Assembly (NCBI GenBank): GCA_022827345.1
Contig: JAJDTB010000027.1
Span: forward strand, 1-64,000
DNA length: 64,000 bases
DNA from: Gemmatimonadota bacterium
GTDB taxonomy: Bacteria > Gemmatimonadota > Gemmatimonadetes > Longimicrobiales > Gaopeijiaceae
Direction of reading: 5' to 3'
Shown: piece after piece, positions 47,430 through 56,232 of the stretch
Position numbering within the stretch: the stretch's first letter is position 1
Layout: every line of letters begins with the position of its first letter
Translations under genes and position numbers: made by a program
The notes under the pieces: model-generated
Seen by the model: only the letters and a program-made list of their open reading frames with translations
What the model was told of the DNA's origin: nothing
Database searches by the model: none

Positions 47430-49991
47430 ATGCGGTTCACTGCGTCAGTTACCAGGGCTGTCACCCTCCTGTTCCTCCTGCTCGCGGTTTCACCCCTCCC
47501 GTCGGCCCATGCCCAGGTACCCAAGGTCACCGCCGGTGAGGTGGTCGACAGGGAGACGCTCAAGGGGTTCGTAACCTGGGCCACTTCCGAATTCGCAGGG
47601 GTCACAAACCTTGCGGAAGGCTCGATGCTCCTCACGGATTTCAGGGTCGAGGGGAGCGACTGGAATGTGGGGAACATGTACCTGATCCTCTTCGCCGAGA
47701 CGGGACACGTATTCATCCATGGCGAAGATCCGAACATCGACGGCAAGAACGCCGCCGAGGTGGTGGACGACGACGGAAGACTGATCGTCCAGGAGCTTCT
47801 GGCCGCGGGGGCCAGGGACGGAGGCGACTTCGTTGAGTGGTGCTGGGACGATCCGCAGGATCCGGCGGACACCAAGTGCAAGGACGCCTACGCCCTCAAG
47901 TACCATTCCCAGGTGGCCGGAAGGGACTTCGTCGTCGTGGGCGGGTACTATCAGGACTTGACGCACGCCGGGACCTCCTTGCCGGATGTTCCGCTTCCGG
48001 AGGTATCCGCCACCGATGTCGTGGACCGGGAAACGCTCAGGCAGTTCGTGCATGGCTCCGTCGAATGGCTCCAGGAGCTGATCGAACTCGTCGGGTTCGA
48101 GCGTGCAAACGAATGGAAGGCGGTGCTGAGGGAAGACGGTGGCCACTTCAGGTCCGGCCCCATCTATCTCTTCTTCTTCACCGCCGACGGCTACGTGATC
48201 TTTCACGGCGCCAATCCCTGGCGTGAAGGCCGCTTCGCCGAGGATATCGTGGACATCAACGGAGTGCCGTTCTTCGAGCTGATTATTGCGGCTGCCCGGG
48301 CCGGGGGAGGGTTCGTCGAGTACTTCTGGGACGATCCGACGGTAGAGGGCGACGAGGACACCGGATCCCCCAAGGTCAGCTACGCTCTATCCTTCACCAG
48401 TAATCTCGATGTCTTCCAGGGGCAGGAATTCATTATCGGGGCGGGATTCTACCGCAACTTCTCGACTGCCGAGGCAGAGGCGGCCGCGGAGGACTGGCTC
48501 CACCGTTTCGGCCGGTCGGTGGCGAGCCAGGCGATGGATATGATCGGCAATCGCGTCTCGCATCCGCATCAAATGGAAGACCATGTCACGGTCGGCGGCC
48601 GGTCGCTCGATTTCGGCTTGCCGGGCGGTTTGGACAGCCCGTACAGCGGCATGGACCTGGCTTCCCTCGGGTCCTGGCTGAACTCGGCCGGTGCTTCCGG
48701 GAACATCGGCAGGCAGGGACTGGCCTCCTTCCTGCCCCTTTCCACCAGTGCCCTCGTCGGTGGGAGCTCATTCCAGGTTACGCCCGGGGCGTCGGATGGC
48801 GGAGGGGGCTATTCCGTGTGGGGTGGCGGCGAGATCATGCGCTTCACCAGCGGCGATGGAGAGGGATTCGGGGACGGCGAGGTCATGACGGGTGCGCTCG
48901 GGGCCGACTACGAGTTCGGGTCGCTCGTGACCGGGCTCGCGGTGACCTACAGCACCGGATCGGGCCGATTCGAGCTGGGCCGTCCCGGCGAGGACGATTT
49001 CGGCGACGCATCCACCACGCTCACCAGCGCCTTCCCGTATGCACGGCTGGCGCTGAGCGAACGACTGTTCACCTGGGGCGTGCTGGGCTACGGGTCCGGC
49101 CAACTGGGCATCGAGGGCGGCGGGGAAGTCGACCCCGACAGCGACATCACGATGCAGATGGCCGGTGTGGGTGCGAAGGGAGAACTGGTGCCCTCCGAAG
49201 CAGCGGGCGACCTCGAACTGGCTCTGCGCGCGGACGCATTCATCGCGCGCATGAACTCCGCCGAGGTCGAGGGACGACGGGAGCTGAACACCGACGCCAG
49301 CCGGGTGCGGCTGATGCTCGAGGCCTCGAACGGATTCGCGCTCGGGTCGGGGACGCTCCAGCCACAGGCGCGAATCGGCATGCGCCAGGACGGCGGCGAG
49401 GTCGACAGCGGATTCGGAATGGAAGTCGGCGGCGGGCTGACCTTCCTCGACCGCAATGGCACCGTAACGATCCGCGTCCACGGCCGCACGCTGGTCCTGC
49501 ACCAGGAGAGCGAGTACGAGGAATGGGGACTCGGCGGATCCATCACGATCAACCCGGGCGGCGGCGGCGAGGGACTCTCTCTCGGCGTGAGGCCGTCCTG
49601 GGGATCGACGGCGAGCGGGGCCGCGCGTCTCTGGGCCCAGGGTGCTGCGGGGCTGACCGGAGGCGGTTACGACTACGGCAGCCGCAGAATCGATGCGGAA
49701 GTCGGGTACGGCATCAATGCCTGGAAGGATCGCGCGCTCGTCACGCCCTATGCGAGGCTCCTGCTCTCCGAACAGCTCGATGCGGCGTACTTCCCGCTGG
49801 CCGGGATGGGCAGCGCAATGGCGATATCGCCCCTCGATATCGCAAACCAGGGGATCTACGGGTACCAGCTGGGAAGCCGCGTGCGCCTCGGTCCGGATCT
49901 CACGGCGAGCATCGAGGGCGGACGGGGCGCCGGAGCACCCGGATCCGGGGCCGCGCACCGGGCGGCCGTGAGTCTGTCCATGCGCTGGTAG
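47430..49991 (+). CDS. Tandem Cache-domain protein with autotransporter-type beta-barrel
   Basis: An 853-residue protein with a Sec signal (LLFLLLAVSPLPSAHAQ). Two similar Cache-like ligand domains follow at about 30-185 (VVDRETLKGFVTWATSE, MYLILFAETGHVFIHGEDPN, FVEWCWDDPQDP) and 190-345 (VVDRETLRQFVHGSVEW, IYLFFFTADGYVIFHGANPW, FVEYFWDDP). A linker with FGRSVASQAMDMIGNRV leads to a barrel (about 455-853) whose strands alternate in sequences such as YSVWGGGEIMRFTSG and LRADAFIARMNSAEVEGRRE, ending VSLSMRW. ATG at 47430 follows GGAGG. Cache domains usually sit in inner-membrane receptors; here they appear tied to an outer-membrane barrel, suggesting surface ligand capture. The function is inferred. 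Confidence 0.78.
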   Translation: MRFTASVTRAVTLLFLLLAVSPLPSAHAQVPKVTAGEVVDRETLKGFVTWATSEFAGVTNLAEGSMLLTDFRVEGSDWNVGNMYLILFAETGHVFIHGEDPNIDGKNAAEVVDDDGRLIVQELLAAGARDGGDFVEWCWDDPQDPADTKCKDAYALKYHSQVAGRDFVVVGGYYQDLTHAGTSLPDVPLPEVSATDVVDRETLRQFVHGSVEWLQELIELVGFERANEWKAVLREDGGHFRSGPIYLFFFTADGYVIFHGANPWREGRFAEDIVDINGVPFFELIIAAARAGGGFVEYFWDDPTVEGDEDTGSPKVSYALSFTSNLDVFQGQEFIIGAGFYRNFSTAEAEAAAEDWLHRFGRSVASQAMDMIGNRVSHPHQMEDHVTVGGRSLDFGLPGGLDSPYSGMDLASLGSWLNSAGASGNIGRQGLASFLPLSTSALVGGSSFQVTPGASDGGGGYSVWGGGEIMRFTSGDGEGFGDGEVMTGALGADYEFGSLVTGLAVTYSTGSGRFELGRPGEDDFGDASTTLTSAFPYARLALSERLFTWGVLGYGSGQLGIEGGGEVDPDSDITMQMAGVGAKGELVPSEAAGDLELALRADAFIARMNSAEVEGRRELNTDASRVRLMLEASNGFALGSGTLQPQARIGMRQDGGEVDSGFGMEVGGGLTFLDRNGTVTIRVHGRTLVLHQESEYEEWGLGGSITINPGGGGEGLSLGVRPSWGSTASGAARLWAQGAAGLTGGGYDYGSRRIDAEVGYGINAWKDRALVTPYARLLLSEQLDAAYFPLAGMGSAMAISPLDIANQGIYGYQLGSRVRLGPDLTASIEGGRGAGAPGSGAAHRAAVSLSMRW

Positions 49992-50045
49992 CACCGCGCG
50001 GCGGGTGGTGAGCGTGGCGCTGTTTCGTCACGTTAGGGACACGCC

Positions 50046-50969
50046 ATGCATCATCCCGCCCCGGACACCTGGAGAGCGCCCGCGCTCCTGATCGCCGCAG
50101 CCGGCCTGTGGCTTGTCGTCCCCAGGTCCTACGACGCCCCCCGCGCGGCATCCCCGCCTGCCATCGACGGCATCCTGGACGATGCGGCGTGGCAGGCCGC
50201 CCCCTGGACCGACCCGTTCATCGACATACGCGGTGAGGATTGGCCGGCCCCGCAGTGGAACACGCGCGCCAGGATCGTGTGGGACGACGCCCACCTCTAC
50301 ATCGCGGCCGAGCTCGAGGAGCCCCACCTGTGGGCCACCCTCGCCGACCGCGACGCGATCCTCTACCGCGAGCACGACTTCGAGGTCTTCATCGACCCCG
50401 ACGGCGACGCCCTGGCCTACTACGAACTCGAGATCAACGCCCTGGGCACCGAGTTCGACCTCTTCCTCGACCGCCCCTACCAGCGCCGCGGCAAGGCGAA
50501 CATCGCCTGGGACATGGCCGGGCTGCGCACCGCGGTGCACCTCGACGGCACCCTGAACGATCCGGCGGACGAGGATGGGGGATGGAGTGTCGAGATCGCG
50601 ATTCCGTGGTCGGCGCTGGTGCCACCGGCGGGCTTCTCCCTCGCTGCCGCGGACGATTCCGTGCGGGACGCGATCGGCGACAGCACCCGCGCCCGGCCGC
50701 CCGGCGCGCGCCCCGTTCCACCACCCCAATCGCGCACATCCTTCCAGCCCGGCGCGCCCCCCCGGCCCGGCGACACCTGGCGAATCAACTTCTCCCGCGT
50801 ACAATGGCCGCTGGAGGTCGTGGACGGCGCCTATCGCCGGGGCCGCGAACCGTCGCCGGACGATCGGCACCCCGAGCACAACTGGGTGTGGTCGCCCCAG
50901 GGAGAGATCAACATGCACATCCCGGAACGGTGGGGCGCGGTCCGGTTCGTCGCCGGGGCGGGGCGATGA
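50046..50969 (+). CDS. CBM9-like carbohydrate-binding exported protein
   Basis: A 307-residue exported protein with a CBM9/DOMON-like beta-sandwich. It starts with a membrane or signal stretch (RAPALLIAAAGLWLVVP), then IDGILDDAAWQAAPWTDPFIDIRGEDWPAPQWNTRARIVWDDAHLYIAAELEEPHLW, a typical family entry. EHDFEVFIDPDGDALAYYELEINALGTEFDLFLD and GWSVEIAIPWSAL follow. The C-terminal PRRPGDTWRINFSRVQW-type motif is present (RPGDTWRINFSRVQWPLEV). Its stop overlaps the start of the next gene (ATGA), so the two are coupled and probably act on the same saccharide. Confidence 0.85.
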   Translation: MHHPAPDTWRAPALLIAAAGLWLVVPRSYDAPRAASPPAIDGILDDAAWQAAPWTDPFIDIRGEDWPAPQWNTRARIVWDDAHLYIAAELEEPHLWATLADRDAILYREHDFEVFIDPDGDALAYYELEINALGTEFDLFLDRPYQRRGKANIAWDMAGLRTAVHLDGTLNDPADEDGGWSVEIAIPWSALVPPAGFSLAAADDSVRDAIGDSTRARPPGARPVPPPQSRTSFQPGAPPRPGDTWRINFSRVQWPLEVVDGAYRRGREPSPDDRHPEHNWVWSPQGEINMHIPERWGAVRFVAGAGR

Positions 50970-51595
50970 AGCGGCGCGAGTTCATCCGGACCGCGACCGG
51001 CGCCGCAACCGCCGGCACCGCGCTCGCCGCCATCAGCCGGACCGCGTGCGCGCCCGGGCCCGAACCGCCGCCGCCCTTCACCGCCTGGACCTGGGTCCAC
51101 GGCAACCGCGACTACGACGCGGCCGAGTGGCGGCGGCGGTTCGCGCGGCTGAGACAAGCCGGCCTCGACGCCGTCCTGGTCGGCGGCGGCGACGTCGCAC
51201 TCGTGTCGGAGGCCGCCCACGGCGAAGGACTGGAGTACCACCGCTGGTTCTGGACGCTCAACCGCAACGGTGACGAATGGGCGCAGACGAATCACCCCGA
51301 GTGGTTCACCGTCAGCCGCAATCTCGAGTCATCGCTCGCGCAGCCGCCCTACGTCGGCTACTACCGATGGGTCTGCCCGTCGCGTGAACCCGTGCGCGAT
51401 TACCTCCGCGGCCTCGTCGGCGAATTGGCCGCGAACCCGGCGGTCCACGGCGTGCACCTCGACTACGTGCGCCACTGCGACGTGATCCTCCCGCGCGGCC
51501 TCTGGGACACCTACGACCTCGTCCAGGACACCGAGCTCCCCGAGTTCGACTTCTGCTACTGCGGCGGAAGCTATCGAGCTCACATCTTACTGTGA
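50966..51595 (+). pseudogene. Glycoside-hydrolase-like Tat protein truncated by element insertion
   Basis: A Tat signal (MKRREFIRTATGAATAGTALAA) leads into a TIM-barrel-like glycoside-hydrolase N-terminus: FTAWTWVHGNRDYDAAEWRRRFARLRQAGLDAVLVGGG, HRWFWTLNRN, YYRWVCPSREPVRDYLRGLV and VHGVHLDYVRHCDVILPRGLWDTYD. The frame stays intact to ELPEFDFCYC (about 51562), then reads an unrelated tail GGSYRAHILL and stops, giving 209 residues. Family members continue for well over 100 residues after this point. The integrase of a mobile element begins 65 bases further on, so the element most likely entered here. The ATG overlaps the upstream CBM9-like stop by 4 bases. Confidence 0.65.
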
Positions 51596-51606
51596 AGATA
51601 GAGCTT
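51568..51606. repeat. Imperfect palindrome at the likely element junction
   Basis: AAGCTATC (51568-51575) faces GATAGAGCTT (51597-51606), with an inner stem ATCTT/AAGAT (51584-51588 and 51595-51599). It lies between the cut glycoside-hydrolase gene and the integrase stop, where an attachment site or integrase-binding arm would be expected. A terminator role for the truncated gene is also possible. Confidence 0.4.
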
Positions 51607-51659
51607 ACGGGACTCCTACCCCTAATTCCCGCTTTTCGATTCCCGCCGAACGCCTTGGG

Positions 51660-52817
51660 TCAGGCGCGAACTCTCGGGCGGCTCTCCAACGCCTTCCTGA
51701 GCTGTCCAGCGTCGGCCTGTTGATAGCAGCGCAGCACCGTCTGGGCCTCCTTCCAGCCACCGAGCTCGCAGAGCACCTTCAGCGGGAGAGCCATGAGGTC
51801 GGATGCGAACTTCCGCCTCAGCGAATGCCAGCCCCTCCCGCGTCTGGGTTCCAGCCCCGCAAGCACTTGGGCACTGTCCCACCAGTACCGGACCGCCGAT
51901 ATGCCCGCGCACCGCGAGGCGTCCCTGGGGGCAGGCAACACCGGAGAGTCCCCGGCGTCGGGATCCCCGCGTTGCGCAGCCTCTTCCAAGGCAACGATGG
52001 CCTCGTCGGTCATCGGCGTGACGTGCTCGTAGCCCGTCTTCTCATGCTCCGCCCGCCACACGATGGTCCTGTCCTCGAAGTCGACATCCGCCCATCTGAG
52101 GTGGCGGATCGCGCCGATTCTGTGTCCGGTCTCGTGCGCGAGCACAAGCGCGACATGGAACCGCCAGTCGACCCGCCGGGAGACCCCGAGCAACGCCCCG
52201 TACTCTTCGTCGGAAAGGACGACCCGGGTGGGGTTCTTCTCCTTGGGCGTCTTCAAGCCCCTCAGCGGATTCGAGTCGAGAAGGAGTTTCCCGTTCTCGT
52301 CCCGGGACTTCGACGCCCAGTTGAGGACGGCGATCAGGAATCTCAAGTCGAACTCGACGGTCCGGTCGGACACCGGTTTGCCGCTGGGTCCAACCTTGCC
52401 AGTCCTCCGCTCCCGGATGAAGCGATCCCAGTCGCGCTGCGACAGGGTCGCCGGATCGCGGTCCTTACCGAAGAACCCGAGGAACATCCTCATCGCAACC
52501 CGGTCGTATCGCCGCGATCTGTCGGCCTTGGTCGGCGTTACCTCCTCCCCGTAGATTTCAAAAAGCCTTCCCAGCGTGAGCGGCTCGGGATCGGTTTTGC
52601 CGTTGGGCTGATGCACCTCGAAGCCCGCAGCAGCCTCGTCGGCCTGCTTCTTCGCCCGAGTCCAGTTACGGTGCCCCAGCGACCGGCTCAGCCTGCGCCC
52701 GTTCTCGCGCCACTCCATCTGGTAAAGGCCGGTCTTGGGATCGGTGAACACCCTCACCCGGTTCCGGCCCCATTCGCCGGCGCTGTACGAGCGCCGACTT
52801 CGTTTCGTGCGTGCCAT
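51660..52817 (-). CDS. Tyrosine-type integrase
   Basis: A 385-residue tyrosine recombinase. The N-terminal part has a SAM-like core-binding domain (LTLGRLFEIYGEEVTPTKADRSRRYDRVAMRMFLGFFGKD). The catalytic domain shows R233 (ETGHRIGAIRHLRW), K260 (EHEKTGY), H331/R334 (HSLRRKF), W355 at the His/Trp position (ELGGWKEAQTV) and the nucleophile Y365 (LRCYQQ). ATG at 52817 follows GAGAGGAA and matches the start of the basic N-terminus. It lies at the very end of an element, next to the truncated glycoside-hydrolase gene, and reads toward that junction, as usual for integrases beside their attachment site. All catalytic residues are intact, so the enzyme is probably active. Confidence 0.92.
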   Translation of the reverse strand: MARTKRSRRSYSAGEWGRNRVRVFTDPKTGLYQMEWRENGRRLSRSLGHRNWTRAKKQADEAAAGFEVHQPNGKTDPEPLTLGRLFEIYGEEVTPTKADRSRRYDRVAMRMFLGFFGKDRDPATLSQRDWDRFIRERRTGKVGPSGKPVSDRTVEFDLRFLIAVLNWASKSRDENGKLLLDSNPLRGLKTPKEKNPTRVVLSDEEYGALLGVSRRVDWRFHVALVLAHETGHRIGAIRHLRWADVDFEDRTIVWRAEHEKTGYEHVTPMTDEAIVALEEAAQRGDPDAGDSPVLPAPRDASRCAGISAVRYWWDSAQVLAGLEPRRGRGWHSLRRKFASDLMALPLKVLCELGGWKEAQTVLRCYQQADAGQLRKALESRPRVRA

Positions 52818-53142
52818 CGTTCGATTCCTCTCGATTGATGGACTGCACGATCTGCGCAACGGAATCTCGCTGGACGAAGGCGGCTTGACCAGTGCGGCAC
52901 TCGTGCCGTTCGCTTCTCGTAAGCGATGGGGGAGCGGCTGCCGGAGCCCGTTCCGCATCCGGGACCGCGCCGGATGGCTCGGGACCATAGCCCGCAGACG
53001 CGACTTGACGCGCCCGGAGGCGCGCTCCCCGATTTCTCTCGGCAGGGACCATCAGCCCTTGGTCCCCACCACGGAGTCCGAGTCCTACTGTGGGAGCAGG
53101 AACCCTCGTACAAAGCAAAGCCCTCGACCAACGGCGGCCGAG
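52818..53142. other. Divergent non-coding region behind the integrase
   Basis: About 325 bases hold the integrase leader (GAGAGGAAT) and the upstream region of the winged-helix gene. The frame of that gene continues to the left through this stretch but without conserved sequence. A Cys-poor, Arg-rich composition suggests non-coding DNA. No promoter was found with confidence. Confidence 0.4.
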
Positions 53143-54078
53143 ATGATCCACCATCTACAGGGGCGGGAGAAGGCGCTGGAGCCGTTCGGCCTGACGGGCC
53201 GCCGCGCGGAGTGGATCGCCTTGGCGAGCCTGCACGGAGGCGTGTTCACCCGCACGCAGCTTTCGGCGTGGCTCGGGGTCAGCCGCTTCACGGCGCTCCG
53301 GTTCGTGCAGGCGCTGAGGGACCGACGGCTGGCCGCCGAGGAAACGGTCGGAGATCTGAAGGTTTGCCGGATCTGCGCGCGCGGCATCTACCGCGCGCTC
53401 GGTGCCGAAGGCTTTCGCCACCGGAGGATCACCTCGCCCGAAGTGGCGCTGCGCCGCCTGCTCTCGTTCGACTACGTGATCGAGCACACCGGCCTGCCCT
53501 GGCTGCCGACCGAGCCGGAGAAGGTCGCCGCGTTCGAGACGCTCGGCATCGACCGCTCGCTCCTGCCCGCCCGCATCTACCGGGGCGCCGCCGAGGGCGC
53601 GCGGCGATACTTCCCGCGCGGGATGCCCGTGGCGCTGGACTCACGCCGCGCCGTGTTCGTCCACGCCGATCCCGGCTACGACACCTCGACGGCGCTCCGT
53701 TCGTGGCGGGATCGGCACCTGAAGCTCTGGGAGGCGCTGAGGGAGCTGGGCTGGTCGGTCGAGGCCGTCGGGGTCGCCGGCGGCCCCAAAGAACTCCGAC
53801 GGGCAGGGACGATCCTGGGCAACTGGGTCGGTGCCGCCGCCACCCAAGCACACGGCCAGCAGCCCGAGACCATCGCTGCCGTCCGGCGCGAGATCGTGCG
53901 CGTCGAGAATGCCATCCGGGGAAGGGACGAGGCGGCCGTCGAGGAACTGGGCGGTCTCAACGGCTGCCTTCACCGCCTCGTTGAGATGCGGGAACTGCTC
54001 CGATCGGGCCTCCCCGGAGGCGTGATTCACGGCTATTCCGTTTGGGGTTCGAGCCGCTTCTCCGAAGGCGGGATTTGA
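53143..54078 (+). CDS. Winged-helix element protein (replication-relaxation-like)
   Basis: A 311-residue protein encoded next to the integrase. Its N-terminus is a winged-helix-like DNA-binding domain (GGVFTRTQLSAWLGVSRFTALRFVQALRDRRLAAEE, KVCRICARGIYRALGAEG), as in replication-relaxation/conjugal accessory proteins of integrative elements. The middle (RRLLSFDYVIEHTGLPWLPTEPEKVAAFETLGI) and the remaining part (HLKLWEALRELGWSVEAVGVAGGPKELRRAGTIL) look like a small nuclease- or relaxase-linked fold, but no catalytic motif is visible. ATG at 53143 lacks a clear ribosome site. A mobilisation or plasmid-like replication role is inferred from the domain and context only. Confidence 0.55.
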   Translation: MIHHLQGREKALEPFGLTGRRAEWIALASLHGGVFTRTQLSAWLGVSRFTALRFVQALRDRRLAAEETVGDLKVCRICARGIYRALGAEGFRHRRITSPEVALRRLLSFDYVIEHTGLPWLPTEPEKVAAFETLGIDRSLLPARIYRGAAEGARRYFPRGMPVALDSRRAVFVHADPGYDTSTALRSWRDRHLKLWEALRELGWSVEAVGVAGGPKELRRAGTILGNWVGAAATQAHGQQPETIAAVRREIVRVENAIRGRDEAAVEELGGLNGCLHRLVEMRELLRSGLPGGVIHGYSVWGSSRFSEGGI

Positions 54079-54358
54079 CGGCCCGTGGACATGGCCCGTT
54101 GCCGATCCGTAGGTGTCCGTCTCAAATCAGGGTCGTTGTGCAAGGGAATGCCGCTTGGGCGTGCGGAACGCGGGATTCGTAAGGCGCTGGACGGCTTAGA
54201 GTTGTGCCACAGCCCATGGATCGCCGATGCCGATCCGGGTCTCCGGGCCGTGGACGGGAGTATCCATGTCAAGCAGATGCCGGTTTTTCTCGAAGTGACC
54301 TGCCTCGTAGCCTCCCTCGCGACGCCTCGGCTTCGACGCCCGTTCGTGCCCGGCGCGA

Positions 54359-55360
54359 TCATCCGTGACCGCCGCTCGCCGGGCAGGGTGCCGGGAAGGC
54401 CGGGCAGGAGTATTCCCGCGGCGGATGCGGCGTCCAGGTACGGTCCTGCTGGACGAGCGTGTTGGCGAGGACGAGGAGCTTCCGCATCACGGCCGTCAGG
54501 GCGACCTTGGGCGGCTTTCCCTTGGCGACCAGCGCCTCGTACTTCCGCCTCAGGTCGGGGTTGTACTGGATCGCGACCATCGCGGGCATGTACAGCAACC
54601 TTCGGAGCCGGTGCCTGCCGCCCTGGATGAAGCCGCGCCCCTTCCACTGTCCGGACTCCCGGGTGACCGGCGCGAGTCCGGCGAGGCTGGCGGCACGCGG
54701 CCCGGTGAGCATGCCCAGTTCCGGCATGTGGACGATCAGTCCCGCGGCGGTGATGTCCGAGACGCCGGGGATTGAGGTCAGGATCTCGGCCCGGCGTTCC
54801 AGCTCCTTCTCCTCCCTGAGCCGATCCCGGATCTCGCCATCGACGAGCTTCAGCTGGCGGTCGATCTGCCTCAGCCTCTGCTTGGTGACCCGCTTGCCCA
54901 CGGGCGTGCGCAAGTTCTTGCCCCGGTTGATGGTTGCGGTCCGGTCCCTGACCAGCGCGTCGCGGATCTGCTGGAGCTCGGCGAGGTCGCGCTGCCCCTC
55001 CGATCTCGCCTCGACCGGCCGCAGATCCTCGATGGCCGCCGCCATCGTGGCCAGCATCCGGGCGTCCACCGCGTCGGTCTTGGCGCGCCGCCCGAGGGAG
55101 CGGGCGAAGGACCGGACCTGGAAGGGGTTGATCGCGTAGACGGGGAGTCCGGCCTTCAGGAGGGCATCCTCGAGGTCGCGGTGGAAGGCTCCGGTCGGTT
55201 CGTACGCGATCCGGTCGACGCCGGAGCCGATCCAGGCGATCAGCTTGCGGAAGCCGGCCTTGTCGTTCGAGAACCGGGACGATCTCCCCTCGGGCGCCGC
55301 AAAGGCGTCGAGCCGGTCCTTGGAGATGTCGATCCCGACGGTGCGGAGGATGTTGCTCAT
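54359..55360 (-). CDS. IS110 family transposase
   Basis: A 333-residue DEDD-type transposase of the IS110 family. The RuvC-like acidic residues are D11 (VGIDISKD), E54 (AYEPTG), and D96/D99 (KTDAVDARML). The Transposase_20 C-terminal part carries SIPGVSDITAAGLIVHMPELG, GLAPVTRESGQWKGRGFIQGGRHRLRRLLYMPAMVA and the following helices. The last residues (REYSCPAFPAPCPASGGHG) are not typical and may read through the element end. ATG at 55360 follows AAGGGAAGAA. IS110 transposases use a bridge RNA encoded upstream of the gene to pick target and donor; a structured upstream region is present here. Confidence 0.93.
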   Translation of the reverse strand: MSNILRTVGIDISKDRLDAFAAPEGRSSRFSNDKAGFRKLIAWIGSGVDRIAYEPTGAFHRDLEDALLKAGLPVYAINPFQVRSFARSLGRRAKTDAVDARMLATMAAAIEDLRPVEARSEGQRDLAELQQIRDALVRDRTATINRGKNLRTPVGKRVTKQRLRQIDRQLKLVDGEIRDRLREEKELERRAEILTSIPGVSDITAAGLIVHMPELGMLTGPRAASLAGLAPVTRESGQWKGRGFIQGGRHRLRRLLYMPAMVAIQYNPDLRRKYEALVAKGKPPKVALTAVMRKLLVLANTLVQQDRTWTPHPPREYSCPAFPAPCPASGGHG

Positions 55361-55560
55361 GTGTTCTTCCCTTCTCCTGTGCTTGTCATGCGAGCCTCGA
55401 TGCTCGTGTATCCATTCAGGACAGAGGGAAGGACGGTGGCGACCAAACTCCCGTACGGCCCCTTACGGCCAAGCGACCCATCGATCCGACCACCGTCCCT
55501 GTTGAGCGCCCGCTCCGGCTCGCTACGCTCGCCTCTGCGGGCGCTCAACAGTCCGGGCCT
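55361..55560 (-). ncRNA. Candidate IS110 bridge RNA region
   Basis: The non-coding stretch upstream of the IS110 transposase folds strongly. GGACGGTGG (55431-55439) pairs with CCACCGTCC (55490-55498), and GTTGAGCGCCCGC (55501-55513) pairs with GCGGGCGCTCAAC (55537-55549). Two successive hairpins with open loops upstream of the gene match what is known for IS110 bridge RNAs, which lie 5' of the transposase. Exact ends and the target and donor loops cannot be fixed from this window alone. Confidence 0.45.
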
Positions 55561-55615
55561 TCCCCGTGACCCGGTCATGCAAATCAAGCGGGGTTGCCGA
55601 AGAATGGAAGAGACA

Positions 55616-55747
55616 AGCGACCCATCCCTTCGGGGTGCCTGGTACGGCACGGCGATCGTTGGGATGTGCAAGGCCATCCCACCGTCGCCCTGGGTCGCTC
55701 CCGATCCAACAATCCCTGCGGGAAGGCCATTGAGCGCTCCGCGGGTT
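55616..55747 (-). repeat. Dispersed palindromic unit, copy C
   Basis: On the minus strand this matches the leader of copies A and B (GCGCTCAATGGCCTTCCCGC, then AGGGATTG and GGGAGCGACCC). AGCGACCC (55616-55623) and GGGTCGCT (55692-55699) form the outer arms, 68 bases apart, with an inner ATCCC/GGGAT stem. It lies between the IS110 element and the first barrel gene. Confidence 0.5.
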
Positions 55748-55797
55748 GGCTGCGCCCGTGCGCCGAAGCAGTCGCCTACGGGGCGGTCGTGGAGGGC

Positions 55798-56232
55798 TCA
55801 GAACGAGACGTACCCGCCCATCTGGAAGAGCGTCAGGGAGCCCCCGGAGGCCTCCCCGAGGTGGAGGATGAAGCGCGCTCCGTAGCGCCGTCCAAACGTC
55901 AGGCTCGCCCCGGCGGTCGGCGACACGTCGCCGCCATCGTACTCGACGCCCGCGCGAAGCGCCGGGCGAACGAACCAGCGCTCCCGCCCGAGCCGGACGG
56001 ACGTTCCGACGCGGTTGGCGGAGCCCGCGAAATCGGCGCAGCGGTAGGTCTCGACCATGCCGTACAGGGACACCGGCCCGGCGACCCGCCCCTTGATGCC
56101 GACGTAGTGTCCCGGGCAGGCGTCGCCGCTACCGCCAGCGAGGCCCGCTTCGAGCATCGTCCGGCCCGGCTTCTCCTGCGCCTCGACCTGCGCGGGCAGC
56201 AGCGCCAGCCCCAAGAGCAACAGCTTCCTCAT
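55798..56232 (-). CDS. Small outer-membrane barrel-like protein, paralogue 1
   Basis: A 144-residue protein with a short signal (MRKLLLLGLALLPAQVEAQ) and a strand-rich body: CPGHYVGIKGRVAGPVSLYGMVETYRC, LRAGVEYDGGDVSPTAGASLTFGRRYGARFILHLG, ending FQMGGYVSF with a terminal Phe as expected for an outer-membrane barrel. It is a close paralogue of the next gene (56572-57063), and its leader is copied there and at 60.4 kb. The ATG at 56232 was chosen to match the paralogue start. It is probably part of the cargo of the integrative element. Function is unknown. Confidence 0.72.
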   Translation of the reverse strand: MRKLLLLGLALLPAQVEAQEKPGRTMLEAGLAGGSGDACPGHYVGIKGRVAGPVSLYGMVETYRCADFAGSANRVGTSVRLGRERWFVRPALRAGVEYDGGDVSPTAGASLTFGRRYGARFILHLGEASGGSLTLFQMGGYVSF

